DNA of 64,000 bases from Haladaptatus salinisoli (GTDB lineage Archaea; Halobacteriota; Halobacteria; Halobacteriales; Haladaptataceae): the NCBI RefSeq assembly GCF_020614375.1, contig NZ_CP085333.1, positions 124,001 through 188,000 of the forward strand. The letters are read 5' to 3'. Position numbers and translations under genes: made by a program. The notes under the pieces were generated by a model, which was not told the DNA's origin, searched no databases, and worked only from the letters and a program-made list of their open reading frames with translations. Each line of letters begins with the position of its first letter. Position 1 is the first letter of the stretch. Of this stretch, positions 35,701-43,967 are shown piece after piece.

Positions 35701-36010
35701 TAATCAACGAGCAGGAGACATCGTCTGGGAGTACAAAGGCGTGGATTTGCCCTATTCTGCCGACCGATTGAGCGTTCCTGAAGAATCCGGGAAAACAGTT
35801 CCCGGATGGCAACTCGACAATCGGACATCGAACGCCGGTGACGTTGTCGGAACTATCCGCAGTTTCGAGGGGTGGGCCTCCTACGTCTTCCCCACGTGGA
35901 TGAAGCTTCCTGAGTTACTAACGCTTGCTGCGAGCGGACTTGCGATCCTGGCGATAGTGGTTGACCTATCGATCTACGGTATTGCAACTCTGACTCAGTA
36001 CCGAAACTAG
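35701..36010 (+). pseudogene. C-terminal remnant, possibly of an arylsulfotransferase-like protein
   Basis: The frame has no proper start (it enters from repeat D). It reads RAGDIVWEYKGVDLPYSADR, then GWQLDNRTS, and ends with one membrane helix (LTLAASGLAILAIVVDLSIY). The VWEY text before a C-terminal membrane helix is seen in haloarchaeal arylsulfotransferase-like proteins; the match is partial. A GTG at 35741 could start an 89-residue product. Confidence 0.4.
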
Positions 36011-36086
36011 TCTTTTTCTCACAATCCTCGATGAGTGGCCAGCTGAGCAAATTCATCCGGAATGACGGTACTGTATCATGATTGAG

Positions 36087-36818
36087 TCAATCTATTTTTG
36101 CGATTTCAGACGACAGCGACGATCGAGTACCCAGAATATCGGATACTTGTGTCTCGGTGAGGAGCCGGATGAACGGTTCAACGTTCATGAGGAGCTTGTT
36201 CTCGGCTTTCCGGAGATGCTCCTCGAACGTTGCCCGGGCGATGTTTGTCTGTTCAGCCAGCTCCTTCGTCGATGCATCTCGCGGTTGACTGTAGTACCCA
36301 TTGTCCAAAGCCAGACGGAGAGCAGCGAGCTGCCTATCGGTAAGCCCAGCGAAGAGTCGATCGACAGAGAAGAGTGTGCTCTGAGGGAGCTGACGCTTCT
36401 CAATAGAGGTTTTTGAGAGGACGTCGATCTCACGAGATTCGTCTAGATCTTGTAAAACCCCCTGTATATCGCTCTCATCAAACCCAATCACCGTATAGTG
36501 TTCCCACCCTTGTCGATAGATGGTTGGTGGGGTGTACACACAGCTGTGGTTCTGAAACCGCTTGATAATGGAGTCCTCAATCGGACATTTACACGACTGT
36601 GCTACCACGTACAGCCCATCATCGTCGGTTGTACTGTGCAAGACGTCTCCGATGTGCTGAATTTCCTCAAGAAGATCCTCGGATGGTGCCGTTGTGCTTG
36701 ACAGCTCTAAAACTTGGCAATCGTGGTGATGCCACTCACGGATTGTGACGTCCGGAAATCGCTCAGAGAACTCTCGGTATGGGCATTCGTGACGGATTTT
36801 AAATGAGGTCTCGTACAT
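36087..36818 (-). CDS. HTH_10 (bacterio-opsin activator-type) transcriptional regulator
   Basis: 243 residues. The N-terminal ~150 residues form an uncharacterised sensor with Cys/His residues (HECPYREFSERF, HHHDCQVLEL, CKCPIEDSI) that could bind metal or thiols. The C-terminal HTH_10 lies at ~165-235: LTDRQLAALRLALDNGYYSQ, then STKELAEQTNIARATFEEHL. It is divergently placed next to two rhodanese genes, so regulation of that sulfur module is a reasonable inference. Confidence 0.82.
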   Translation of the reverse strand: MYETSFKIRHECPYREFSERFPDVTIREWHHHDCQVLELSSTTAPSEDLLEEIQHIGDVLHSTTDDDGLYVVAQSCKCPIEDSIIKRFQNHSCVYTPPTIYRQGWEHYTVIGFDESDIQGVLQDLDESREIDVLSKTSIEKRQLPQSTLFSVDRLFAGLTDRQLAALRLALDNGYYSQPRDASTKELAEQTNIARATFEEHLRKAENKLLMNVEPFIRLLTETQVSDILGTRSSLSSEIAKID

Positions 36819-36913
36819 CGGTGTAGTGAAATACTGTCCGGTATCGTATATAGACTACCGGTTATAGCTGGTGTTGTCGGCGATAAAATCGTTGTACTAG
36901 CTAGGAAAGAGTG

Positions 36914-37237
36914 TTACTCTGAACTTTGGTTCCATCCTTCGAGTCCGTTTTCGAGCGCCTTTGCATCGTATCCTTGCTCGCGAAGCATGTTTGCAGTCTC
37001 CCCCGAGACATGGCCCGCATCGCAGACCGTGACAATTTCAGCATCGGCGGGAAGATCATCCAACAGTTTCAGTGCCTCGTCGACATTTCCAGACAGTAAT
37101 GCTTCTCGAACGGGAAGATTCTCACTCCCTTCGATGCGCTCTTCTTCATAATCTTCTGGTGAGCGGATATCTACAATTCGAACATCAGCGTCGTTCTGAA
37201 GTCGGGTACGAAGTTCTTCGGGGCTAATTCCAGCCAT
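36914..37237 (-). CDS. Single-domain rhodanese
   Basis: 107 residues from the ATG at 37237. The rhodanese fold has VRIVDIRSPEDYEEERIEGS and the active-site cysteine in VTVCDAGHVSG (C72 from this start), followed by LREQGYDAKALENGLEGW. It moves sulfane sulfur (persulfide) between acceptors. The active-site loop CDAGHVS is typical of prokaryotic single-domain forms. It is divergent from the rhodanese-MBL gene across an ~90-bp shared promoter region. Confidence 0.85.
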   Translation of the reverse strand: MAGISPEELRTRLQNDADVRIVDIRSPEDYEEERIEGSENLPVREALLSGNVDEALKLLDDLPADAEIVTVCDAGHVSGETANMLREQGYDAKALENGLEGWNQSSE

Positions 37238-37328
37238 CGCCAAGTACTACACAGGTGAGGTAATTAGAGGTGATGCCAGTTATAGCTGGCAGTGCTGATA
37301 TAGCGATGTCGAAGCTACCTAGTAGGTG

Positions 37329-38435
37329 ATGGCAGAACTCGCCCCAGAGGATCTTGCGGACCGATTGGAGGACGGTGACAGTCAACCCCTTATTCTCGAT
37401 ATTCGGCACGAAGATGAGTTCGAGAGCTGGCATATCCCGGACAGCGTCAATATCGATGTCTACGACACATTAAAAGAATCACCCGAGCAAGCACAATCGG
37501 CACTCGAAACACTACCACAAGATAAAGAGATCGTTACCGTCTGCGCAGCGGGAGCAGTCTCCGACACAGCGACGACTGTACTCACCGATCTCGGATATGA
37601 GGCGTCGACCCTTGAGGAGGGCATGCGTGGTTGGAGTCGTGTCCATCTCGCGGCAGAACTTCCAACCACTGGCCCTGAGCAGCTTCTTCAGGTGGCACGA
37701 CCGGGAACCGGATGTCTTTCGTACGTTCTCATCGATGACGGCGAAGCAGTTGTCGTCGATCCAAGCCAGTACACACAGAACTATCTCGACCTAATTGATG
37801 CCCACGGAGCAACGCTAACGGCGGTTCTCGAAACACACGCTCATGCCGATCATATCTCCGGCGCACAGGAACTCGCTGAGACTCACGACATCCCTCACTA
37901 CCTCCACCGTGCCGATGCTGGTGCTCTCACGTCGATCACCACACTCACTGATGGGCAGGTGCTCTCCATCGGCTCATTCGAGATTGAGGCCATCCATACG
38001 CCTGGCCATACGGAAGGAAGCGTTACGTTCAACGTGGATGGGGAGACCCTCCTAACCGGTGATACACTCTTCCTCGAAAGCGTCGGTCGCCCTGACCTTG
38101 AGGGTGGAAACGAGGAAGCCATCCGTGGACGTACACAAACGCTATTCAACAGTCTGCAGCGGATCCTCGGCCAGTCAGACGACCTCTTGGTTCTCCCCGC
38201 CCACGATCCAGGTGCGCCCGAGCCACCGACGACCGCCTCTCTTCACGACGTCCGTGAGCATAACGAGGTCTTGGAATACGATCAGGAGGGATTTGTTGAA
38301 GCGATCACTGCAAATATCCCTGAGACACCGCCCAACCATGAACAGATCAAACGTGTGAACACCGGAAAAGAGAACGTCGAGGACGAAGAGGCTCGGCAAC
38401 TCGAACTCGGCCCGAATCAGTGTGCAGCAAACTAA
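37329..38435 (+). CDS. Rhodanese-metallo-beta-lactamase fusion (persulfide dioxygenase-like)
   Basis: 368 residues from the ATG at 37329. The N-terminal rhodanese (~1-105) has the active Cys in VTVCAAGAVSD. The C-terminal MBL fold (~115-330) has HAHADH (starting near 170), HTPGHTEGSVTF and TGDTLFLESVGRPDL, typical of ETHE1-like persulfide dioxygenases with a single Fe site. It would oxidise persulfide to sulfite with the rhodanese handling the product or feeding substrate. The order is the reverse of many fusions (MBL first). The MFS gene starts eight bases after its stop. Confidence 0.85.
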   Translation: MAELAPEDLADRLEDGDSQPLILDIRHEDEFESWHIPDSVNIDVYDTLKESPEQAQSALETLPQDKEIVTVCAAGAVSDTATTVLTDLGYEASTLEEGMRGWSRVHLAAELPTTGPEQLLQVARPGTGCLSYVLIDDGEAVVVDPSQYTQNYLDLIDAHGATLTAVLETHAHADHISGAQELAETHDIPHYLHRADAGALTSITTLTDGQVLSIGSFEIEAIHTPGHTEGSVTFNVDGETLLTGDTLFLESVGRPDLEGGNEEAIRGRTQTLFNSLQRILGQSDDLLVLPAHDPGAPEPPTTASLHDVREHNEVLEYDQEGFVEAITANIPETPPNHEQIKRVNTGKENVEDEEARQLELGPNQCAAN

Positions 38436-38443
38436 CGAGAGCG

Positions 38444-39739
38444 ATGGCACTAGAAAATTCATCCAAATATACGCAGGGCATTCGTGAGCACCTTTCGCAG
38501 TTTTCCCTCCACGTTGTACTCGTATTTGCGACGGGACTGACCATTGGATCCGAACGTGCGGTCGTGCCTATCTTGGGCCGTGACGTTCTCGGTGTCAAGT
38601 CGCTCTTCGTCATTGGTTCGTTCGTCGTTTCCTTTGGAATTGTGAAATCGCTGATCAACCTCTATGCTGGCAAATGGGGCGAAGAGTATGGTCGTAAGCC
38701 CGTGCTCATCCTGGGATGGGCGACCGCACTCCCGTTGCCGGTCATTTTGATTTTCGCGCCAAACTGGTGGTGGATCACTATCGGGAATATCCTGCTCGGC
38801 GTCAATCAGGGACTCACCTGGAGTATGGCAGTGAACGCGAAAATTGATCTTGCAGGGCCAGATCAGCGTGGTCTCGCCGTCGGCATTGATGAGGCGTTCG
38901 GGTACACTGGTCTTGCGGTCGGTGCGTGGATTACCGGCGCGATCGCCGCTCAGACGAGCCTTCGCCCACAGCCGTTCTACTTCCTCGCTGTCGTAGTGGT
39001 GCTGGCATTTCTCATCTCGATCACCCTCGTCAAGGAGACGGTTCAGTACGCACTGGCAGAGGGTGACGAGGACCATCACGACGCGAATTTGCCGTTCAAC
39101 GAAGTGCTGAAGCGAGCGACCTATGGTGATCGAACATTATTTGCGGCTGCACAGGCGGGTCACATAGAGAATTTCGTTGATACGTTGTTCTGGATTGGTG
39201 TCCCGCTCTACCTCACGAGTCAAGGGTTGGGTATCGCGGCTGTTGGTGTTGTCGTTGGCGTCCACAGTGCGATGTATTTCCTCCAAATCGGGACTGGAGG
39301 GCTTGCAGATCGAATCGGTCGGCGACCGCCAGTGATTGCGGGCATGTTTGTGGCTGGTATCGGTGTCTTAGGGATGACAGTCGTCGACGGATATCTTCTG
39401 TGGGCGGTAATGGCGGGTATTTCGGGCGTTGGAATGGCGTTGCTCTATCCGAATCTGATGACGGTTCCGGGAGATGCGGCACATCCAACGTGGCGTGCGT
39501 CTGGCATGGGTGTTTACCGGATGTGGCGTGACTCTGGCTATGCCGTCGGAGCGATTCTGATTGGGCTTGCGATGCAATTCGTGAACATCGAAGCTGCCTT
39601 CTATATGACCGGGGTGTTAATGTTCGTCTCCGGCGGCCTTGTGTACCTCTGGATGGAAGAGACGCACCCCGACTTCGGAACGCACGAACCGCCTGCGCCA
39701 GCAACTGATGTACCTGATCAACTCGTTACCGAGGACTAG
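38444..39739 (+). CDS. MFS transporter
   Basis: 431 residues from the ATG at 38444, with 12 hydrophobic helices. The MFS signature between helices 2 and 3 is YAGKWGEEYGRKPVL, with a second-half echo GGLADRIGRRPPVI. It starts eight bases after the rhodanese-MBL gene, so the two form an operon. By context it may export or import a sulfur oxyanion or related compound; sequence alone gives no substrate. Confidence 0.85.
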   Translation: MALENSSKYTQGIREHLSQFSLHVVLVFATGLTIGSERAVVPILGRDVLGVKSLFVIGSFVVSFGIVKSLINLYAGKWGEEYGRKPVLILGWATALPLPVILIFAPNWWWITIGNILLGVNQGLTWSMAVNAKIDLAGPDQRGLAVGIDEAFGYTGLAVGAWITGAIAAQTSLRPQPFYFLAVVVVLAFLISITLVKETVQYALAEGDEDHHDANLPFNEVLKRATYGDRTLFAAAQAGHIENFVDTLFWIGVPLYLTSQGLGIAAVGVVVGVHSAMYFLQIGTGGLADRIGRRPPVIAGMFVAGIGVLGMTVVDGYLLWAVMAGISGVGMALLYPNLMTVPGDAAHPTWRASGMGVYRMWRDSGYAVGAILIGLAMQFVNIEAAFYMTGVLMFVSGGLVYLWMEETHPDFGTHEPPAPATDVPDQLVTED

Positions 39740-39860
39740 GCGTAGCTGTCTACTACGCAAAGGATCTTCGCATGTCCTAATGTAGTACAGTTGCGACAGG
39801 TCGAGACGACAACGAGACTACGTATCGTAAGCAATCGAACGATCCCACTCCACCGAACAT

Positions 39861-40223
39861 ATGATCTACATGGATCACGCAGCAACGACGTATACTTCCA
39901 CTCGAATACCCGTTAAGTCGGCGGGGAAAATCCACGTCGACATAGACGACCTCAGCTTGGATCTGGTGAGTTTGAGCGCCCACAAGTTCTACGGCCCGAA
40001 CGGCGTGGGCGCACTCTACGCCCGCGACGGCGTCGAATTAGAATCACTTATCCACGGCGGTGGGCAGGAACGCGGCCTTCGCAGCGGCACCAAGAACGTT
40101 GCCGGTCTCGTCGGGATGGGGAAAGCCGCCGACCTCGCGATGGTGGTGTGTAGTGCACTTCCGCCTTGTGCAACATGGAGCAGTGAGACACATGGCTCCA
40201 ACCCATCCACTCTTCTTGGGTGA
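39861..40223 (+). pseudogene. Internally deleted cysteine desulfurase (NifS/IscS)
   Basis: [10 protein letters not shown] is the intact N-terminus, but after five residues the text jumps to [19 protein letters not shown] and [14 protein letters not shown], which contains the PLP lysine. About 170 residues are missing in between, and the C-terminus is lost after [14 protein letters not shown]. The deletion kept the frame. The product cannot bind cofactor normally. Confidence 0.75.
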
Positions 40224-40310
40224 GTGTATTCTCACCTGAACTGATAAGCGGAAATGGATTCAGCTGGGTCGCCGCCCTCGGGGAAGCACGAAATTTGTTC
40301 GGAGAGGACT
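40157..40310 (+). repeat. Hairpin repeat, copy E (weak)
   Basis: GATAAGCGGAAATGGATTCA at 40243-40262 resembles the right arm and box of the family. The only matching left arm, ACTTCCGC, is 83 bases upstream at 40157. CCCTCGGGG follows at 40275. It is degenerate but has the same orientation as the others. Confidence 0.4.
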
Positions 40311-40367
40311 GAACTGGATGGCATCGGGGAACATCTTTACACGATGGGCCACCTATCTAGCGGTGTG

Positions 40368-40646
40368 ATGACCCAGAGATCCGCCCGGATCGTCCGGGAG
40401 CTGCACGATGAACCTCACATCGAGGGCAGCCGTCTCACCGTCCGATACATCAAAGAGCGCGTCGAAGGGCTTAGTCTGGACCCTCAGACCGTTGCCGATC
40501 GTCACAATCTCGACGTGGCCGACGTGTACCACGCCCTCGCGTACTACTACGACCACCCCAAGGAGATGCTAAAGGTCGAGCAGCGCCGTCAGGCGCGCAT
40601 TGAGGAGAGTGCCGAGACGGCAATTACTGGCCCGGAGGATCTGTGA
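40368..40646 (+). CDS. DUF433 antitoxin-like protein
   Basis: 92 residues from the ATG at 40368 (MTQRSARIVRELHDEPHIEG). The DUF433 helix-turn-helix core is SRLTVRYIKERVEGLSLDPQ and VADRHNLDVADVYHALAYYY. In haloarchaea these precede a DUF5615 PIN-like toxin, and that partner follows here but is truncated. An upstream in-frame ATG at 40344 is possible. Confidence 0.75.
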   Translation: MTQRSARIVRELHDEPHIEGSRLTVRYIKERVEGLSLDPQTVADRHNLDVADVYHALAYYYDHPKEMLKVEQRRQARIEESAETAITGPEDL

Positions 40647-40658
40647 GGGGTTTCCTCT

Positions 40659-40787
40659 GTGTGCTTTCGTGTCCTCCTTGACGAGAACGTTGAGCGGCAA
40701 GCAATGCAGATGCTGACCAAGATGGGTCACGACATCGAGATGGTCGTCGATGTCGACTCACTTTGTAGAGTATCGACAAGCGTCTGA
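40659..40787 (+). pseudogene. Truncated DUF5615 PIN-like toxin
   Basis: A GTG start 12 bases after the DUF433 stop gives FRVLLDENVERQAMQMLTKM and GHDIEMVVDVDSL, the N-terminal third of a DUF5615 toxin with its first acidic residues. It then runs into unrelated sequence and stops after 42 residues. The break falls at about 40755, exactly where a minus-strand ATPase remnant is also cut off. Confidence 0.65.
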
Positions 40788-41144
40788 AACGCCGAGAGGA
40801 CGGTGTCACTCGACGTAACGAGGTACGGAAATTCGTCGAGAGCGATCAGTCGCTTGCTGTCAGCGAGTGTTTCGCCAAGATAGTCAGCTACGTCGTGCCA
40901 GTCGTCGAGCCGTGGCACTCGCTCGTCGCGGTAGACTGCGGAGTTCGTCGGCGAGTTTCTCCTGCTGGACTTTTGCGGAGTCCTGTGTGGCGAGATGATA
41001 CAGATGCTCTTTCCCGTTACAGAATGCTTTGATGAGTTCGGTTTTTCCGACGCGCCGCCGACCATAGATGATGACGAGACTGAAGTAATCGCGCTCATAT
41101 TCGGTGTGGAGTACGTCGAGTTCGTCGTCTCGGTCGTAGAACAT
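40755..41144 (-). pseudogene. Broken archaeal AAA ATPase (DUF234-associated type)
   Basis: The ATG at 41144 opens MFYDRDDELDVLHTEYERD with the P-loop IYGRRRVGKTELIKAF. After ~40950 the frame changes, and the downstream text WHDVADYLGETLADSKRLIA and LDEFPYL (Walker B) is in another frame. The gene ends abruptly after LVDTLQSE at the 40755 junction, losing the C-terminal half. It cannot encode a functional ATPase. Confidence 0.7.
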
Positions 41145-41373
41145 TCGTACGATAATGCTCACTACGATAATGACTTAGTTGTTTTCACCAATTCTGGTTC
41201 TCTCTGTCTTGACTGTCTCCAATCGTGGGCCGAGAGCGATGGTTCGTTAGATGCCTGTTCTTCAGATCACCGTTTAGCGGCCAACATCTCTCAACTGATG
41301 TTTCGGTGCTTCTCATGCGTATTCGATGGTGAATGGGCGTTGTTCTTCGGTCAGTTTTCCTTCGACTACTATA

Positions 41374-41943
41374 TTAGGCAGTAGAAGAGCCGTCAGCCTC
41401 TTCGATACGCAGCAACCTGCCGCAATCGCCACAGCATTACTCGTCGAGCTGCGTGACTACCATTGAGCGGCGATAGCGCGGGAGTCACCTACCGCATTCA
41501 GTGCAGACCACCTATCAGTTCGGCGTCTTAAACCGCTCGCAGTAGTAGTGTCAAGCGCGTCGGTCCAACGGTCGAACGTTCGGCCGTGGTCAGCGTCGCC
41601 GAACTTATGGAACTGCCAGGCGTGAATGAGTTTGTACCGGACGATGGAACTGAATTGCTCCCACCCGTGTTTTGCGTAGGCCTTCCAGGTCAACGCAATC
41701 CCAATCTTGTCCGTTGTAGGGTCCTACTTCGTGACGCCTGCTTGCTGTTGTGCTCTGTGTGAGATCATCCAGTCGATCGTTTCGACCGGCAGATCAGAGG
41801 AATACTCGGTGGTGACGTCGGCCGCGTGCTGTTGTGTTCGGTCGAGGAGGGCTGTTGGTGTCTCGATTATCGGTCGAAGTATCCGCACTTTCCGTCAACG
41901 TTCGCTGGTCGGTGATGTCCGAAAACGTCGATTGGCGTGACAT
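41374..41943 (-). pseudogene. Decayed SprT-like metalloprotein
   Basis: The ATG at 41943 begins MSRQSTFSDITDQRTLTESA. Further on come TWKAYAKHGWEQFSSIVRY, KLIHAWQFHKFGDADHG and DRWTDALDTT. The SprT zinc site HExxH has become YKLIH, losing the first His and the Glu. A frameshift after DALDTT leads to the zinc-ribbon text CERFKTPN, VVCTECG, RYRRSMVVTQLDE and CCGDCGRLLRIEEAD, interrupted by four stops. It is clearly non-functional. Another C-terminal fragment of the family is at 27325-27445. Confidence 0.7.
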
Positions 41944-41955
41944 AGATAAAAAATA

Positions 41956-42333
41956 CTAGAGCGGTGGTTCGTTCGGCAGTTCCGCCAATCCTGTTTGCAT
42001 GCACGGCCAGCACGGGAAGCCACCGAGGCCGTCACAGTCGCAGCCTTCAGAGTCGACATCGTCTTTGTCCTTGGATGAGAAGACGTCGAGTGTTCCGTCG
42101 TCAGTTACGTTTTCGACGCCCGCCATGTGTTTGCAGAACGTGCTTAGGTGACCGTGGTGCGGGCAAGTGCAAGCCATCGCGTCATCGGTCACGTCGTCCA
42201 GCGTGACGACGTATTGCTGCTCAGCGGGGTTGTCGTGGCTCTCGTTGGTGACTTCCACTATTCCAGAGGGATCGGTGTTGAAGGAGAAGTCATCTACTGG
42301 AGATAGATTACAGGAAAAGCTCTTATATGGCAA
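41956..42333 (-). CDS. SWIM zinc-finger protein
   Basis: 125 residues. The SWIM motif is AMACTCPHHGHLSTFCKHM (CxCx7-8CxH). The preceding VEVTNESHDNPAEQQYVVTL is the usual beta segment. A second Cys cluster (EGCDCDGLGGFPCWPC) at ~97-111 is typical of haloarchaeal SWIM proteins. It may bind nucleic acid or protein. The N-terminus is shorter than in most relatives I recall. Confidence 0.72.
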   Translation of the reverse strand: MPYKSFSCNLSPVDDFSFNTDPSGIVEVTNESHDNPAEQQYVVTLDDVTDDAMACTCPHHGHLSTFCKHMAGVENVTDDGTLDVFSSKDKDDVDSEGCDCDGLGGFPCWPCMQTGLAELPNEPPL

Positions 42334-42368
42334 GAATAGTAGTCTCTGCTGTTGGTACTGGGTTTAGC

Positions 42369-42527
42369 TTACAAGATTCGTTGGGCGGCCCAAATGATAA
42401 CGGCAGCAATAATGAGCATGACGCCGATCCCTGACGTTGCTGGTTCTGGGAAAATAAAGAGAATAATACCAGCGAGAAGCAGTAGTCCTACGAGTCCGAG
42501 GCCAGCTATGTTACTGTTGCGCACCAT
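42369..42527 (-). CDS. Small two-helix membrane protein
   Basis: 52 residues from the ATG at 42527 (or 55 from 42536). Helices lie at about 7-26 and 33-49, separated by FPEPATSG. This resembles the short hydrophobic proteins common in haloarchaea. No function is known. Confidence 0.5.
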   Translation of the reverse strand: MVRNSNIAGLGLVGLLLLAGIILFIFPEPATSGIGVMLIIAAVIIWAAQRIL

Positions 42528-42601
42528 AGTTACCATATTTTGCCGGTAAAGATATGCATTTTGGCAGAGTGTTGAAGTATTGTCCAAATCTCACGGCGAT
42601 A

Positions 42602-42766
42602 CGCAAGTCAGAATTTCCTACAGCGACCGCTCAGTGGGTGGCGGATACGCTCGAGGTTGAGCGGTCGTCTGCGCATCGACGGCTTGAGGGGGTTACAGGA
42701 GGATGGGAAGGTTGAGCGAGGAAATTGAGTCTGCGAGTTGTTATCTGGTGGATTTCGGAGGAATAG
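42602..42766 (+). pseudogene. Winged-helix protein remnant
   Basis: Three short in-frame pieces on consecutive frames read TAQWVADTLEVERSSAHRRL, LQEDGKVER and LRVVIWWISEE, which together spell a winged helix-turn-helix (recognition helix ERSSAHRRL, wing DGKVER). Two frameshifts separate them, and no start is visible. Confidence 0.45.
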
Positions 42767-42932
42767 AGCAATAGATACCCTCCGAGAATTTTATACTGAC
42801 TAGTTTCGATTGACTCCGAGCGAAGGTAGCATCGTGGTGGCGAATTGCTGCCAGTATTGTGAGTGCTCCATAGAGTGATGCCGCCATGTCTGATAGACTC
42901 GTACTTTACACTGGAAGTGATGGTGTTTCGGT

Positions 42933-42975
42933 CACTTCTGCATAGATAAGTGGAAGTGGACCATCCCGGGGGTGA
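42933..42975 (+). repeat. Hairpin repeat, copy F
   Basis: A 9-bp stem (CACTTCTGC / GTGGAAGTG with two G-T pairs) around loop ATAGATAA, then GACCATCCCGGGGGTGAC. It lies 60 bases beyond the stop of the LTD gene. No further gene is seen in 42767-43034. Confidence 0.7.
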
Positions 42976-43034
42976 CTCAAAAAAAGATGCATGAACGCTA
43001 TCCACCAACTCCACTAAAAACGAAATCGGCCTAC

Positions 43035-43967
43035 TCAGCAGTCTTCTTTGTCGCCAGTACCCGACTTTTCACCACTCGAACTCCCGTCTTCATCCGACGA
43101 GCCACTGGATTTCCCGCCGTCATTTGGTGTGGTCGTCGTGTTGTCACCACTAGAGTCTGAATCGCTACTACTATTGTCGCCTTCGGATGTTGTCGGTGAT
43201 GGTTTCCCCGGCTCTCCATCGTCGTCGACTATCTCGTTTTTCACGATAGGGAAACAATTACTGGGACCGTCTACGGCCCACATGCGCAACTCTACCCTCC
43301 CGTATGTATTTACGAGAACCTCGAACGTGGTTTCACTATTTGCATCGACGGTCACCGTCCCTTGTCCGACGGTCGTCACTACATTACTATACCCAAGTTT
43401 GAGGGCTTTGTCTTCATGATTCGTGACGCGGAAAGTCGCAAAAGTTTCTTCGTCGGGGTCGGTTGTCCCGACAGCTTCAATTTCAATGTTGGGACAGTCT
43501 TTGTCAGATTCTTCCTCAGTCGTTGTTGTTTCTTCTGGGGTTGTCGTCTTTGTCACAGGAGCATCCTCGCTCGTCGCAACTTCCTCACCTTCCGGCGTAA
43601 GAAGTGCAACAACGTCTGAGCCGTCATTTCGGAGGACACTTCTCTTGTAATCAAGCGTCTCATCGGCATTGGGCACGTCTTCGGCACCGGTCGCAACTGT
43701 CAACGTCCCACCAGCAGGAATCGTCACGTTTTCACCGAGTGCTTTCCGCTGATCGGTACCGTCGTTCTCATACTCAAACGCAACCGTGTAGCCAGAGACG
43801 TCAACATCCTCACTTCCGTTATTCGCGAAGACGACGTATTCACCTTCGTAGTTGACCTCTTTCACTTCGATGTTGGTGTCTGCTTGGCCGAATACTTGTG
43901 TCGCACCGAAACCGACTGTTGCTACTGCCCCAAGTCCCACCAGGACATTCCGTCGTGTGTTGTTCAT
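43035..43967 (-). CDS. Exported lamin-tail-domain protein
   Basis: 310 residues. The Tat-type signal is MNNTRRNVLVGLGAVATVGF. The lamin tail (LTD) domain spans ~32-125 (IEVKEVNYEGEYVVFANNGS, YTVAFEYENDGTDQR). A Thr/Glu spacer (~137-155) follows, then a second beta domain (~156-250; IEIEAVGTTDPDEETFATFR) and a Ser/Asp/Gly/Thr-rich tail ending GTGDKEDC. It is secreted or surface-associated, with no catalytic motif. The low-complexity acidic tail suits the high-salt exterior. Confidence 0.75.
   Translation of the reverse strand: MNNTRRNVLVGLGAVATVGFGATQVFGQADTNIEVKEVNYEGEYVVFANNGSEDVDVSGYTVAFEYENDGTDQRKALGENVTIPAGGTLTVATGAEDVPNADETLDYKRSVLRNDGSDVVALLTPEGEEVATSEDAPVTKTTTPEETTTTEEESDKDCPNIEIEAVGTTDPDEETFATFRVTNHEDKALKLGYSNVVTTVGQGTVTVDANSETTFEVLVNTYGRVELRMWAVDGPSNCFPIVKNEIVDDDGEPGKPSPTTSEGDNSSSDSDSSGDNTTTTPNDGGKSSGSSDEDGSSSGEKSGTGDKEDC

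Noticed and set aside
38459-39079. Minus-strand frame of 206 codons opposite the MFS gene
   Set aside because: The His/Asp/Arg-rich text has no family features, and the plus strand encodes a clear 12-helix transporter.
42100-42200. Possible CRISPR-like spacing among the repeats of the 27-43 kb region
   Set aside because: The hairpin repeats are thousands of bases apart with genes between them; there is no regular repeat-spacer array and no cas gene.
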